From an uncultured Clostridia bacterium (lineage in GTDB: Bacteria; Bacillota; Clostridia; TANB77; CAG-508): a stretch of DNA of 64,000 nt. Of this stretch, positions 1-8,949 are shown piece after piece (position 1 is the stretch's first letter; the number at the start of each line of letters is the position of its first letter). The notes below the pieces were generated by a model that saw only the letters and a program-made list of their open reading frames with translations, was not told the DNA's origin and did no database searches. Location: positions 1-64,000 of the forward strand of contig CAKOTZ010000004.1 of assembly GCA_934120395.1 (NCBI GenBank), given 5' to 3'. The position numbers were made by a program, and so were the translations under genes.

Positions 1-77
1 AACACAGAAGTTAAGCTCCTAAGTGCCGACGATACTTGTGGGTTGCCCTGCTGGTAAAATAGGTTGTTGCCAGGTTT
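1..77 (+). rRNA. rrf: 5S ribosomal RNA, 3' part
   Basis: The first bases carry the typical 5S core (AACACAGAAGTTAAGCTCCT) and the conserved 3' end GTTGCCAGG. The 5' part lies outside the window, so this is the tail of an rRNA operon, followed after 4 bases by tRNA-Asn. The exact 3' end is estimated. Confidence 0.93.
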
Positions 78-81
78 ATAT

Positions 82-157
82 TCCTCAATAGCTCAGTTGG
101 TAGAGCATTCGGCTGTTAACCGAAGGGTCACTGGTTCGAGCCCAGTTTGAGGAGCCA
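82..157 (+). tRNA. tRNA-Asn (GTT)
   Basis: A full cloverleaf is visible: acceptor TCCTCAA (82-88) pairs with TTGAGGA (147-153), the T loop contains GGTTCGAGCCC, and the anticodon stem TTCGG/CCGAA encloses a loop with anticodon GTT at 115-117. The CCA end is encoded (155-157). It follows the 5S rRNA closely, as is usual for tRNAs attached to an rRNA operon. Confidence 0.97.
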
Positions 158-217
158 TAGTAAAGAAGATAGTTTGGTTTTTATCAAATTATCTTTTTTG
201 TTTTAAAAGGAGTGTTT

Positions 218-787
218 ATGGAAGAAATAATAATTGCAACTGGAAATAGTGGAAAAATAAGAGAAGCACAGGAAATATTAAAGGATTATAGAATTATACC
301 AATAAAAGAAGTTGGTATTAATATTGATGTTGAGGAAAATCAAGATACATTTGAAGGAAATGCAATAAAAAAAGCAGAGACAATAGCAAAACTATTGAAA
401 GGAAAGAAATGTATTGCAGATGATTCAGGAATAGAAATTGAAGCCCTAGATGGATTTCCTGGAGTATTTTCTAAAAGATGGTTGGAGGGTACTGATAGAG
501 ATAGAAATTTAAAATTAATTGAAATGCTAAAAGATTTCCCAAGAGAAAAAAGAAAGATAAAATTTACAACAGCAATTGCTTTATCTAACGGCGAAAATAC
601 TATTTGCGAAATAGGAGTAATAGAAGGTTTTGTTGCAAATGAAGTTAGAGGGAATAATGGATTTGGTTTTGACGAAATATTTGAACTTAAAAATGGTAAG
701 ACAATGGCAGAAATGTCGATTGAAGAAAAAAATAATATTAGTGCTAGAAAAATTGCGCTTGAAAAAATAAGGAAAAGAATGTTATAA
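218..787 (+). CDS. rdgB: XTP/dITP diphosphatase (RdgB/HAM1 family)
   Basis: This 189-residue cytosolic enzyme hydrolyses non-canonical purine triphosphates (XTP, dITP, ITP) to monophosphates and keeps them out of DNA and RNA. The N-terminus IIIATGNSGK is the family substrate loop, followed by TFEGNAIKKA, ADDSGIEIEALDGFPGVFSKR and the C-terminal GFGFDEIF and TMAEMSIEEKN motifs. Length fits the family (about 190-200). I chose ATG 218 because AAAGGAG ends five bases before it; an upstream in-frame GTG at 212 lies inside that ribosome binding site. It sits alone between tRNA-Asn and rubrerythrin. Confidence 0.95.
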   Translation: MEEIIIATGNSGKIREAQEILKDYRIIPIKEVGINIDVEENQDTFEGNAIKKAETIAKLLKGKKCIADDSGIEIEALDGFPGVFSKRWLEGTDRDRNLKLIEMLKDFPREKRKIKFTTAIALSNGENTICEIGVIEGFVANEVRGNNGFGFDEIFELKNGKTMAEMSIEEKNNISARKIALEKIRKRML

Positions 788-793
788 AATTCA

Positions 794-820
794 TTGACAA
801 ATAAAAAATAGTGATATAAT
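794..820 (+). promoter_or_regulatory. sigma-A type promoter for rubrerythrin
   Basis: TTGACA at 794-799 and TATAAT at 815-820 with a 15-base spacer, slightly shorter than optimal. It lies about 35 bases upstream of the rubrerythrin start. Confidence 0.7.
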
Positions 821-854
821 ATGTGATTGAAATTTATACAAGGAGGATTAATAA

Positions 855-1394
855 ATGGAATTAAAAGGGAGTAAAACAGAAAAAAATTTAATGGAAGCTT
901 TTGCTGGAGAGTCACAAGCTAGAAATAAATATACATATTTTGCAAGTAAGGCGAAAAAAGATGGATATGAGCAAATTGCTGCAATATTTCAGGAAACAGC
1001 AGATAATGAAAAAGAACATGCAAAGATTTGGTTTAAATTATTGCAAGGTGGAGAAATTAAAGATACAACAGAAAATTTAAAGGCTGCAGCAGGAGGAGAA
1101 AATTTTGAATGGACAGATATGTATGATAGAATGGCAAAGGAAGCAAGGGAAGAAGGATTTGATCATATAGCATATTTGTTTGAACAAGTTGGAAAAATTG
1201 AAAAAGAACATGAAGAAAGATACAAGAAATTATTGGAAAATATTGAGGGAGACTTGGTATTTAGCAAAGATGGAGATAAGATTTGGAAATGTAGAAATTG
1301 CGGACATATAGTTGTTGGAAAAAAAGCACCAGAAATGTGCCCAGTATGTGCTCATCCAAAGTCATATTTTGAAATTAAAGCTGAAAATTATTAA
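855..1394 (+). CDS. rbr: rubrerythrin
   Basis: A 179-residue non-haem iron protein that reduces hydrogen peroxide to water in the cytosol of anaerobes, with electrons from rubredoxin or NADH-dependent partners. Residues 1-135 form the ferritin-like four-helix domain with the diiron ligands in [35 protein letters not shown] and EKEHEERY. Residues 140-175 are the rubredoxin-like domain with two Cys pairs (CRNC and CPVC). The start is preceded by AAGGAGG. It has its own promoter and is followed by a strong terminator, so it is monocistronic. Confidence 0.96.
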   Translation: MELKGSKTEKNLMEAFAGESQARNKYTYFASKAKKDGYEQIAAIFQETADNEKEHAKIWFKLLQGGEIKDTTENLKAAAGGENFEWTDMYDRMAKEAREEGFDHIAYLFEQVGKIEKEHEERYKKLLENIEGDLVFSKDGDKIWKCRNCGHIVVGKKAPEMCPVCAHPKSYFEIKAENY

Positions 1395-1400
1395 TAAAAA

Positions 1401-1446
1401 AATACTGTAAAATTTAAAAATAAAATTTTACAGTATTTTTTTTTGT
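1401..1446. terminator. bidirectional intrinsic terminator between rubrerythrin and spoVB
   Basis: A 15-bp stem (1401-1415 with 1423-1437) is followed by a T run on the plus strand and preceded by an A run, so it can work both ways. The frameshifted spoVB reading frame ends inside it, at 1428. Confidence 0.85.
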
Positions 1447-2934
1447 TTTTTGAGGAAAAGCAGATATAAACTAAATAGAATCAATACAAATATAATAGTA
1501 AAGTTTAGAATGTTTAAGGCTAAAATTAAAATGGAGTTACTAACCAAATTAAGACTATTCATAATGGTAATTGTAATTAACAGACTGATCATTGGTAATA
1601 GCAGTCCGTTTTATATAATCAAAGGAAAAATGAGTAGCTTTATGCAATTGGTAAATGCTAACGGAAAAATTAAATATCTCACTCATGTATAAAATAAGTA
1701 TATATCCCATTATTCCATATATGGGTAATAAGATATATAGTAATAATATACTAAAAATTAAATCAATAATATTGCAATACATAACACCTACTTGTTTATC
1801 AATTCCTTTTAAAATAGCATCTGTTACATGATCTAAATACATAAATAATAATAAAGGACCGAGTAACAATAAGTAATTGGCTATTTGTATATTTTGATAT
1901 GTAAACAAAGCAAGTTCTTTGTTGAAACAAAGATAAATACCTATAACAAAATTTGAAAAAACAATAGTAAAACTAAACATTGTATTAATAACTTCATTTA
2001 TTCTTTTAAAGTCATGCTTGGTATTATATCTCGCAAATTCTGGAATTAATAGACTGGAAATAGAATTTATAATAAGTCCTGGGAAAAGTAGCAGAGGCAT
2101 TGCCATTCCATTAATTAAACCATAACTGGAAAGTGCATTTTCACAGGACATGCCATACTTTTCCAACCTAAGTGGTATTAAAAAATGTTTTATTGTTGAC
2201 AGACCAGAGCGAATATAGGAAGTAATGGCAACTGGAATTGATATTTTTAGTACACGTTGTAGATAATCTATATTTGATGTACGTGTATTTTTAAGAGTCT
2301 TTTTATCAATGAGATATAATATATATAAATAAATAAAGGATAATATTTCTGCACTTGTATTGGCTATAATTAAGATAAAACAAGAAGTGCTAATATTATT
2401 TGATTTTAGGATATCAAATAATATAAATGTAAAACCAATTTTTAAAAAGGTGTTAAAAATATCATAAAGGGAGTTTTTAGATACGCGTTTAACACCTATA
2501 AAATATCCGTTTAAAGAGCTACACATGGAACTAAAAGGAAGACTAATTGAAATAGCGTATAAAATATTTGATTGAACTTTATTATGCAATACAGTTTCAC
2601 AAATAAAATTTGCTAAAAAACATAATATAAGTCCTGCTGAAATTCCAAAAAACAAACTATATATAAGGCATTTTTTTATGGCAATTTTTGCACCAGTTTG
2701 GCGATTTATTGCCAACTCTTCAGCAACAATTCTTGTTGCTGCAAGACCAATTCCTGAATTAGCAACTGTTATAGCAAAAAAATATATAGACATTATTAAT
2801 CCAAAAAGACCAATAGCTTCACTTCCTATTTTTTTTGCAATATATATATCAAAAAACATGCTAATTGTGCGTATAAAAAGAGAAGTTACAACAAGAATAA
2901 CAGTATTTACTAAAAATTTTTCTATCCTTTTCAA
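1428..2934 (-). CDS. spoVB: stage V sporulation protein B (MATE/MurJ-like flippase), +1 frameshift at a CGG codon
   Basis: This polytopic membrane protein of the MOP flippase superfamily is required for spore cortex synthesis, presumably by moving lipid-linked precursors across the forespore outer membrane. The N-terminus (GSEAIGLFGLIMSIYFFAIT, then ATRIVAEE) is typical of SpoVB. Start TTG at 2934 is chosen because GGAGGG lies five bases upstream. In the starting frame the protein stops at 1555 after 459 residues, without the last membrane segments. At the in-frame CGG (1608-1606) a +1 shift continues as GLLLPMISLL and a hydrophobic tail ending at 1428, giving about 501 residues, the usual family length. 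See findings. Confidence 0.9.
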
Positions 2935-3077
2935 AATGTCCCTCCTGCTATAAAAACATATAGAAATATATGAAAATAAAAAAAATATATGAATTATTTA
3001 GAAAAAATATTTGAATAAAAAAACTATTTTGGGAGAAGATAACATTAAATAATCTGGTTAAAAGGATGGATGATATT

Positions 3078-3782
3078 ATGATAAAAAAATTGAAGAAAAT
3101 GAAGTTGCATACTAATGTAATTGTAATTCTAGCTATTGTTGCACTAGTTGGATCATTAATTTTTACCTATGATATATTAAGTAATCCATATGAAGTAGAA
3201 GCGCTATCAAAATATGGTTCGAGAGGTAGTGAGGTTACACAAATACAAAAAAAGTTAAAGAGATGGGGATACTATAGTGGAAATGTTGATGGAATTTATG
3301 GAAGTAAAACTGTATCTGCAGTAAAATATTTTCAAAGAAAAAATGGACTTACAGTAGATGGAATTGCAGGAACAAAAACCTTAGCTGCTATGGGAATCTA
3401 TTCCTCAACTTCTTCTGGAAGTTCCAGTAGTTCAAGCGATTTAAATTTATTAGCGAAGCTTGTTTATGGCGAAGCGAGAGGTGAGCCGTATACAGGCCAA
3501 GTTGCGGTTGCAGCAGTAGTATTAAATAGAGTAAAAAATTCGTCTTTTCCAAACACTATATCAGGTGTAATATACCAATCAGGTGCGTTTGATGTTGTAA
3601 GTGATGGCCAAATTAATTTAACACCAAATGCAACTGCAAAAAAAGCTGCGCAAGATGCTTTAAATGGTTGGGATCCATCTTATGGTGCAATATATTATTT
3701 TAATCCTAATACAGCTACAAACAAATGGATTTGGTCAAGGCCTATGACAGTGACTATAGGAAATCATCGCTTTTGCAAATAA
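3078..3782 (+). CDS. sleB: spore cortex-lytic enzyme SleB-like (peptidoglycan-binding + hydrolase_2)
   Basis: A cell-wall hydrolase expected to act on the spore cortex during germination. It has an N-terminal membrane/signal segment (about residues 8-30), a PG_binding_1 domain (about 45-100, with VTQIQKKLKRWGYYSGNVDG and FQRKNGLTVDGIAG), a Ser-rich linker and a C-terminal SleB-type domain (LLAKLVYGEARGEPYTGQVA, including the catalytic-type Glu, then AVVLNRVKN and FNPNTATNKW). I prefer ATG 3078 over 3066 because AAAGGA directly abuts 3066. The C-terminal half fits SleB/CwlJ; its spore role is inferred from the family. Confidence 0.88.
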   Translation: MIKKLKKMKLHTNVIVILAIVALVGSLIFTYDILSNPYEVEALSKYGSRGSEVTQIQKKLKRWGYYSGNVDGIYGSKTVSAVKYFQRKNGLTVDGIAGTKTLAAMGIYSSTSSGSSSSSSDLNLLAKLVYGEARGEPYTGQVAVAAVVLNRVKNSSFPNTISGVIYQSGAFDVVSDGQINLTPNATAKKAAQDALNGWDPSYGAIYYFNPNTATNKWIWSRPMTVTIGNHRFCK

Positions 3783-3816
3783 GCAAGATAACTTTGGTTA
3801 GTTATCTTGCTTTCTT
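3783..3816 (+). terminator. intrinsic terminator after sleB
   Basis: The stem GCAAGATAACT (3783-3793) pairs perfectly with AGTTATCTTGC (3800-3810) and is followed by TTTCTT. Confidence 0.88.
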
Positions 3817-3822
3817 ACTTAC

Positions 3823-3851
3823 TTGACAAAGGGCGCTTGTATTGATAATAT
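3823..3851 (+). promoter_or_regulatory. sigma-A type promoter for the yqeG operon
   Basis: TTGACA (3823-3828), a 17-base spacer and TAATAT (3846-3851), 26 bases before the yqeG start. Confidence 0.65.
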
Positions 3852-3877
3852 ATAAATGAAAAGAAGTGGAGGAAATC

Positions 3878-4375
3878 ATGGTTTTATATCCAGATTTATA
3901 TGTAAAAAACGTAATTGAAATTAGCAATGAAATGTTGAATAAAAATCAAATAAAAGGTTTATTATTGGACGTAGATAATACTTTATTATATTACGATAGA
4001 ACTAGAGTGAATGGATTAGATGAATGGATTAAAAACAAAAAAAATGAAGGTATTAAGTTATGTATTTTATCAAATACAAATAAAAAAGATAAAGTACAAA
4101 GTTTAGCAAATGATTTGGATATACCATTTATTTATTTTGCAAAAAAACCACTTAAAAGTGGATTTAAAAGAGCTCAAAAAATTTTAAATTTAGAACCAAA
4201 TTACATAGGAGTGGTTGGAGACCAAATATTTACAGATATTTTAGGTGCAAATCGAATGAATATGAAATCTATCCTGACAAAGCCATTAGAGGAAAGGGAT
4301 ATTTTTATTACAAAAATAAAAAGACCTTTAGAAGAATATATAATTAGATGTTATTTAAAGAAGAGGGGTAATTAA
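3878..4375 (+). CDS. yqeG: YqeG family HAD IIIA-type phosphatase
   Basis: A 165-residue HAD-superfamily hydrolase. The nucleophile motif is LLLDVDNTLLYY (DxDNT), motif II is CILSNT, and GVVGDQIFTDILGAN carries the acidic motif IV. The YqeG substrate is unknown; the family includes the phosphatidylglycerophosphate phosphatase GEP4 of fungi. ATG 3878 has GGAGG five bases upstream; the GTG at 3866 lies before that site. It is followed after 1 base by the prepilin peptidase and then pepP and efp, an apparent operon. Confidence 0.9.
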   Translation: MVLYPDLYVKNVIEISNEMLNKNQIKGLLLDVDNTLLYYDRTRVNGLDEWIKNKKNEGIKLCILSNTNKKDKVQSLANDLDIPFIYFAKKPLKSGFKRAQKILNLEPNYIGVVGDQIFTDILGANRMNMKSILTKPLEERDIFITKIKRPLEEYIIRCYLKKRGN

Positions 4376-4376
4376 A

Positions 4377-5124
4377 ATGTATTTGAATGATGTACATATT
4401 TTGTACTATATAGCTATAGCAATATTAGGAGTTTTTGCTGGACAATTTTCTGATTGGATGACTAAAAGAGCAATTGAGGAAAAGAAAATATTTTCAAAGG
4501 ATATTTTGGTAGAATATAAAAATAATTTTAAACCAAGTTGGGTATCAATAGGTATTACTGTTTTTATTTATTTAATAATGCTGTATATTAGAGGAATTAA
4601 TGGAAATTTATATCGGAAATTTAACATTAATTACATATTTAATTATTACACCTCTTTTAATTTCAATGTTTAGAATTGACTATAAACTACAAATTATACC
4701 CAATCGTTTTAATTTAACATTATTTGAAATTGGTTTAGTGTACACATTTTTAATTGGTTTTTCAAATATAAGCATGGCTGTTGATAAAATATTGGGCTTA
4801 TTTATAGGAGGAGGAATTTTCCTTATAATTACACTCATAGGTGGATGGATTGCAGGGAAAGAAGCAATGGGATTCGGAGATGTAAAATTAATGTGTGGTT
4901 TAGGAATGGTATTTGGAGCATTAAATATCATTAATATTTCAATTATGTCGTTTTTAATTGGAGCAATTGTTAGTATAATTTTATTAGCAACTAAAATTAG
5001 AAAAACAAGTGAATACATACCTTTTGGACCATTCATTGTATTTGCATGTTTTATTGCTATGATAGTGCCTACATCTGCAATTCTAAAGGTTCTGTTAAAA
5101 ATTTTTACACTTGGAATGATGTAA
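4377..5124 (+). CDS. type IV prepilin peptidase (A24 family), +1 frameshift at a CGG codon
   Basis: This membrane aspartic protease cleaves leader peptides of type IV pilin-like proteins. The first 79 codons give an N-terminal membrane helix (IAIAILGVFAGQFSDW) and a hydrophobic segment ending LYIRGINGNLY. The next in-frame codon is CGG (4614-4616), after which this frame stops at 4673. A +1 shift continues as GNLTLITYLIITPLL, then the catalytic aspartate segments FRIDYKLQIIPN and GFGDVKLMCGLGM and four or five more membrane helices, for about 248 residues in all, the normal A24 size. An internal ATG at 4600 could start the second part alone, but then the N-terminal piece would be orphaned. 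The likely clients are the pilin-like proteins at 31696 and 47991-53179. Confidence 0.88.
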
Positions 5125-5139
5125 AAAGGGGGGATGAAA

Positions 5140-6204
5140 TTGAATATACGTCTACGTTGGTTAAGAGATAAATTAAATGCTTTAAATATTCAAGGAATGA
5201 TTGTATCTAATCCTGTTAATATAAAGTATTTGACTAATATAGAGGCTGAAGGTGAATTACTAATTACTAGGAAAGAAAATGTTTATTTAACAGATAGTAG
5301 ATATATAGAAGCTGTTAATACTGCTTTAACAATTGAAGATGAGGTAGTGGTTCATGATAAAAGAACAATGTTAAAGGAGGATTATGAAAATTTCTTTTTG
5401 TTTTGCGAAAATGTTGGATTTGAGGAATGTTTTGTTACATATGAACAATATAAAATTATGAAACAGCTTTTTAAGGTAAATGATTTAGTTGAAACCGAAC
5501 ATATAATAGAAAAACAAAGAATACAAAAAGATGAAAAGGAAATAGAAAAAATAAAGCTTGCATGCGAGTTAACGGATGAGTGTTTTTCACATTTATTAAA
5601 ATTTATAAAAAAAGGAATGACAGAGAAACAAATATCAAACGAAATTGAAAGATATTTTAAGGATAGAGGAGCGGATGGAATAGCTTTTGAATCTGTTGTA
5701 GCTTCTGGCCCTAATTCATCTAAGCCACATAGTATTGCAACTGATAGAAAGATTGAAAGTGGAGATGTTATTTTATTAGATTTTGGTTGTAAATACGATG
5801 GATATTGTTCTGATATGACAAGAACGGTCTTTATGGATAGAATACCAGAGGAAGTAAAAAAATATTATGATATAGTTTTAAAAAATCAAATGAACGTATT
5901 AGAAGAGTGCAAAGATGGGGCAAATATAAAAACAATAATAAGAATGGTAGAATCTGATTTTAAAGTGAATGATTTAGAGCTAATTCATGCTTTAGGACAT
6001 GGAGTTGGCATGGACATTCACGAATTGCCTGTAATGAGTTTGAAATTGGATAAAGTCTTGAAGGAGAATATGGTAATGGCTATTGAGCCAGGAATATATA
6101 TACCAGGAAAATTTGGAATAAGAATAGAAGATTCTGTGTTAATTACAAAAAATGGTTGTATAAATTTAACAAAATCTGAGAAGAATTATACTATAATATC
6201 TTGA
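5140..6204 (+). CDS. pepP: Xaa-Pro aminopeptidase (M24B)
   Basis: A cytosolic metallopeptidase that removes an N-terminal residue before proline. Residues 1-120 are the creatinase-like N domain (NPVNIKYLTN). The catalytic pita-bread domain has the metal ligands in LLDFGCKYDGYCSDMTRT (two Asp), HALGHGVGMDIHE (His), IEPGIYIPG (Glu) and GIRIEDSVLI (Glu). About 354 residues, normal length. GGGGGG abuts the ATG at 5134, so the TTG at 5140, six bases after the G run, is the better spaced start; the two differ by two residues. The order pepP-efp is conserved in Firmicutes. Confidence 0.94.
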   Translation: MNIRLRWLRDKLNALNIQGMIVSNPVNIKYLTNIEAEGELLITRKENVYLTDSRYIEAVNTALTIEDEVVVHDKRTMLKEDYENFFLFCENVGFEECFVTYEQYKIMKQLFKVNDLVETEHIIEKQRIQKDEKEIEKIKLACELTDECFSHLLKFIKKGMTEKQISNEIERYFKDRGADGIAFESVVASGPNSSKPHSIATDRKIESGDVILLDFGCKYDGYCSDMTRTVFMDRIPEEVKKYYDIVLKNQMNVLEECKDGANIKTIIRMVESDFKVNDLELIHALGHGVGMDIHELPVMSLKLDKVLKENMVMAIEPGIYIPGKFGIRIEDSVLITKNGCINLTKSEKNYTIIS

Positions 6205-6267
6205 TTTTTATTAATATATATAGTAAAATAATAAAATGTAAAACTATTATGGAAAAGGGGTTATAAT

Positions 6268-6834
6268 ATGGCAGAAGTATATATGGCAGGAGATGTTAGA
6301 AACGGAACAACATTTGAATTAGATGGAACAGTTTATAAAGTAGTTGAATTTCAACACGTAAAACCAGGAAAGGGAGCAGCTTTTGTAAGAACAAAGTTAA
6401 AAAATGTAATTAATGGTTCAGTGTTAGAAAAAACATTTAATCCATCAGAAAAATTACAAGGTGCAGAAATCGAAAAAAGAGAAATGCAGTATTTATATAA
6501 TGATGAAGATTTATATTATTTTATGGATAACGAAACTTATGAGCAAATACCAGTAAATAAATCTGACTTAGGAGATACTTTAAAATTCCTAAAAGAAAAT
6601 ATGAGTGTTAAAATATTATCATTCAAAGGTAATATTTTCGCTGTAGAACCACCTATGTTTGTGGAATTAGAGATTACATATACAGAACCAGGATTTAGTG
6701 GAAATACATCAACTAATGCTACAAAACCAGCTACATTAGAAACTGGAGCTACAATTAATGTACCATTATTTGTTAATACTGGTGATAAAATCAGAATTGA
6801 TACAAGAACTGGCGAATATATGGAAAGAATATAG
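6268..6834 (+). CDS. efp: translation elongation factor P
   Basis: A 188-residue three-domain factor that binds the ribosome near the P site and relieves stalling at polyproline. The N-terminal KOW-like domain has the loop [14 protein letters not shown], whose Lys is the position modified in many bacteria. The OB domains carry the signatures [13 protein letters not shown] and [19 protein letters not shown] lies six bases before the ATG. It is followed after 19 bases by the CD1247-type gene. Confidence 0.97.
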   Translation: MAEVYMAGDVRNGTTFELDGTVYKVVEFQHVKPGKGAAFVRTKLKNVINGSVLEKTFNPSEKLQGAEIEKREMQYLYNDEDLYYFMDNETYEQIPVNKSDLGDTLKFLKENMSVKILSFKGNIFAVEPPMFVELEITYTEPGFSGNTSTNATKPATLETGATINVPLFVNTGDKIRIDTRTGEYMERI

Positions 6835-6853
6835 TCAAGGAAGGAAGGCTAGA

Positions 6854-7381
6854 ATGTCTGAATTTGGTAAAAAGTATAAAAAGGTTATTAGTAATGTTGA
6901 GAAAAACTTAAAAAACAAAGAAGATGTTGAATTTGTAAAGAGTCAATTAAATGAATTGGCTGAAGCAATTTCTAAAGATTTTACTAATATTGAGGAATTA
7001 GTAAATAAGGTAACAAACAGACAAAATGAGGTCGAAGAAAAAATGGATAAGGTAGAAAAACTAGTTGATTCCATAGAAAAAGATATTTATTTAGAAGATG
7101 AGTACGATTTAGAGGTTGTTTGTCCATATTGCAATTTTAGTTTTATGCTTGATTCGGAAGAAAAAAAATCAGAAGTTGAGTGCCCTGAATGTAAAAATGT
7201 TATAGAAATTGATTGGGACGGAGATACTTTCGAGGATGATTGTTCTGGAAACTGTGCATGTTGTGGACATGATTGCATGGGTGAATTTGAAGAAGAACAA
7301 AAAATTAACAAACAAGAAAAAAAGCCAAAGAAAAAAAAGCAAGACGAAGTTGACGTTGAAGATAATGAAGATGATATGTAA
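6854..7381 (+). CDS. CD1247-type protein with coiled coil and C-terminal zinc ribbon
   Basis: A 175-residue protein of the clostridial family usually found beside efp. Residues 1-80 are charged and helical, likely a coiled coil (NLKNKEDVEFVKSQLNELAE). Residues 100-125 form a zinc ribbon with CPYC and CPEC. A Cys-rich stretch CSGNCACCGHDC follows, then an acidic/basic tail. ATG 6854 is chosen because AAGGAAGG lies five bases upstream; the frame is open further upstream only because it overlaps efp. Function is unknown. Confidence 0.8.
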   Translation: MSEFGKKYKKVISNVEKNLKNKEDVEFVKSQLNELAEAISKDFTNIEELVNKVTNRQNEVEEKMDKVEKLVDSIEKDIYLEDEYDLEVVCPYCNFSFMLDSEEKKSEVECPECKNVIEIDWDGDTFEDDCSGNCACCGHDCMGEFEEEQKINKQEKKPKKKKQDEVDVEDNEDDM

Positions 7382-7392
7382 TAAAAAGAAGT

Positions 7393-7420
7393 AGAAGCGA
7401 ATGTTTTTGCTTCTTTTTTT
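7393..7420. terminator. terminator shared by the efp operon and the converging M23 gene
   Basis: AGAAGC (7393-7398) and GCTTCT (7409-7414) form a short stem followed by seven T; a run of A precedes it for the other strand. Confidence 0.7.
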
Positions 7421-8008
7421 CTAAAGATATTCTAAGGGATTGATGGCTTTGCCATCTTTTTTTAGTGTAAAGTGTAAGTGAGGTCCTGTTGTAGCACCAT
7501 TTGTTGGATTACCTTTGCTGTCTTTATAAGGATTACCTATAATACCATATACGTTTTTGGGCCCAACATTACCAATTATATCTCCTTGTTTAACATGTTG
7601 ACCAACTTGAACAATAAAATTTGGTGAAACATGGCAATATGATGCTGTAAAATTATCATTAACAATAGTAATTGTGTATCCACCTGCACCTTTAAATTCT
7701 GTAAGTGTAATTTTACCAGAAAATGCTGCAACAATATTGCTTCCAGCTGGAGCAGATATATCAACGCCTGAATGATAACTAGAAGCTCCTCCAGTGGGAG
7801 AAACTCTAGGACCAAAAGGGGATGTGATGCGAGTATATCCAGGTGCTGGCCATGTAAAATTTCCATTTAATTCTTGGAATTGATTTTGAATTTTAATTGG
7901 TGTGTTTGGTAAATTTTTTGAAGAAAAAATTGGTATAAAAAAAATTATAATAAAGAGTGAAAGTACTAAAGAAAAACATAAAAAGATTTTAAAAAAACTA
8001 CTAGACAT
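7421..8008 (-). CDS. M23 family metallopeptidase (LytM-type), membrane-anchored
   Basis: A predicted peptidoglycan endopeptidase outside the membrane. Residues about 5-28 form a signal or anchor helix (FLCFSLVLSLFIIIFFIPIF). The M23 domain shows the zinc ligands in YHSGVDISAPAG (HxxxD), SYCHVSP and TGPHLHFTL (HxH). 195 residues. ATG 8008 is chosen because AGGAGG lies just upstream; the frame is open to 8053 but without a ribosome binding site. The context next to sporulation genes would fit a SpoIIQ-like role, but that is only inference. Confidence 0.9.
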   Translation of the reverse strand: MSSSFFKIFLCFSLVLSLFIIIFFIPIFSSKNLPNTPIKIQNQFQELNGNFTWPAPGYTRITSPFGPRVSPTGGASSYHSGVDISAPAGSNIVAAFSGKITLTEFKGAGGYTITIVNDNFTASYCHVSPNFIVQVGQHVKQGDIIGNVGPKNVYGIIGNPYKDSKGNPTNGATTGPHLHFTLKKDGKAINPLEYL

Positions 8009-8056
8009 ATAACCTCCTATTCTAGTAGCCCCCAGAAATGTATAACATTTCATATA

Positions 8057-8722
8057 TTATTTTTTAAATTTATGTTTTTTTAATATTGTTTTTAAGTTTG
8101 GAAAAGCTCTTAACAAACGTCTATTAAAGTATGATTTTTTTAATAAAGCTTCTTTTACTTTTTCGGTAATTTCTTCTGTACTGTCTTTTAATAATGTTAA
8201 GCCTGTATTTTTAACTCTTGAAATAATATTAAATGAAGTTATATTATCTGCAATGAACAGTGCAAGTATAGCTAAAGAGATTGCATCTAAAACATTTTCC
8301 GGTATTTGTAATAATAAACCTGACAGAAATGGATTTGCAATATAAATTAGAAAACAACCTAATAATCCAAAAAGTACAGAATTTTTTAAACATACTCTTC
8401 CATTTACGTTAAAGGTAAGGTCACTATAATCCCACCATCTAGTATTAAACAATTTTTCCATAATGTAGCTTGTTAAATATTCTACAACAGTGCAAAGAAC
8501 CGCAGCCATAATAAATAATGCAATGGGAATTTCGGTATATTTACCAAAGGTTAAAACCATTAGTACAGAACAAAATCCATAAATAGGACAATAAGGACCA
8601 ATTAAAAAGCCACGGTTAATAAATTTTTTTTCTGCAAACAGAAACACAATTACTTCCATAACCCAGCCTAAAAATGAATAAATAATAAATAGTAAAAAAT
8701 AAAATAAGATAGTATGTAACAT
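8057..8722 (-). CDS. putative ABC-transporter type IV permease-like membrane protein (CmpB family)
   Basis: A 221-residue protein with five or six membrane helices. The N-terminus IIYSFLGWVMEVIVFLF and the motif FINRGFLIGPYCPIYGF are characteristic of the ABC_trans_CmpB family, which is common in Clostridia and of unproven function. The RWWDYS segment and a basic C-terminal tail (LKKHKFKK) are also seen. It lies 48 bases upstream of the M23 gene in the same direction and probably forms an operon with it. Confidence 0.8.
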   Translation of the reverse strand: MLHTILFYFLLFIIYSFLGWVMEVIVFLFAEKKFINRGFLIGPYCPIYGFCSVLMVLTFGKYTEIPIALFIMAAVLCTVVEYLTSYIMEKLFNTRWWDYSDLTFNVNGRVCLKNSVLFGLLGCFLIYIANPFLSGLLLQIPENVLDAISLAILALFIADNITSFNIISRVKNTGLTLLKDSTEEITEKVKEALLKKSYFNRRLLRAFPNLKTILKKHKFKK

Positions 8723-8775
8723 GATAAATTCATCCTTTATAATGTATATTACAATATTAAAAATATATTTAAAAT

Positions 8776-8849
8776 TGGCAGGGGTACTAGGAATCGAACC
8801 TAGCTCTGGAGTTTTGGAGACTCTTATTCTACCGATGAACTATACCCCT
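8776..8849 (-). tRNA. tRNA-Trp (CCA)
   Basis: On the minus strand AGGGGTA (8849-8843) pairs with TACCCCT (8786-8780). The anticodon loop is CTCCAAA (anticodon CCA), the T arm contains GGTTCGATTCC, and the CCA tail is encoded. Confidence 0.95.
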
Positions 8850-8914
8850 ATATAAGTTACTGTACCATCATAACATAATTAAATCTCATATGCAAGGAAA
8901 AATATAAAAATTAT

Positions 8915-8949
8915 AAAAAAAGTTGATGTGTTACGCATCAACTTTTTTT
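8915..8949. terminator. terminator overlapping the PAP2 stop codon
   Basis: A-rich stem AGTTGATG/CATCAACT with A and T tails on both sides; the PAP2 stop codon (8931-8933) lies in the loop. Confidence 0.75.

Noticed and set aside
340..915. Minus-strand 191-codon ORF opposite rdgB
   Set aside because: It is a shadow of rdgB and the rubrerythrin start, with no ribosome binding site and an untypical composition.
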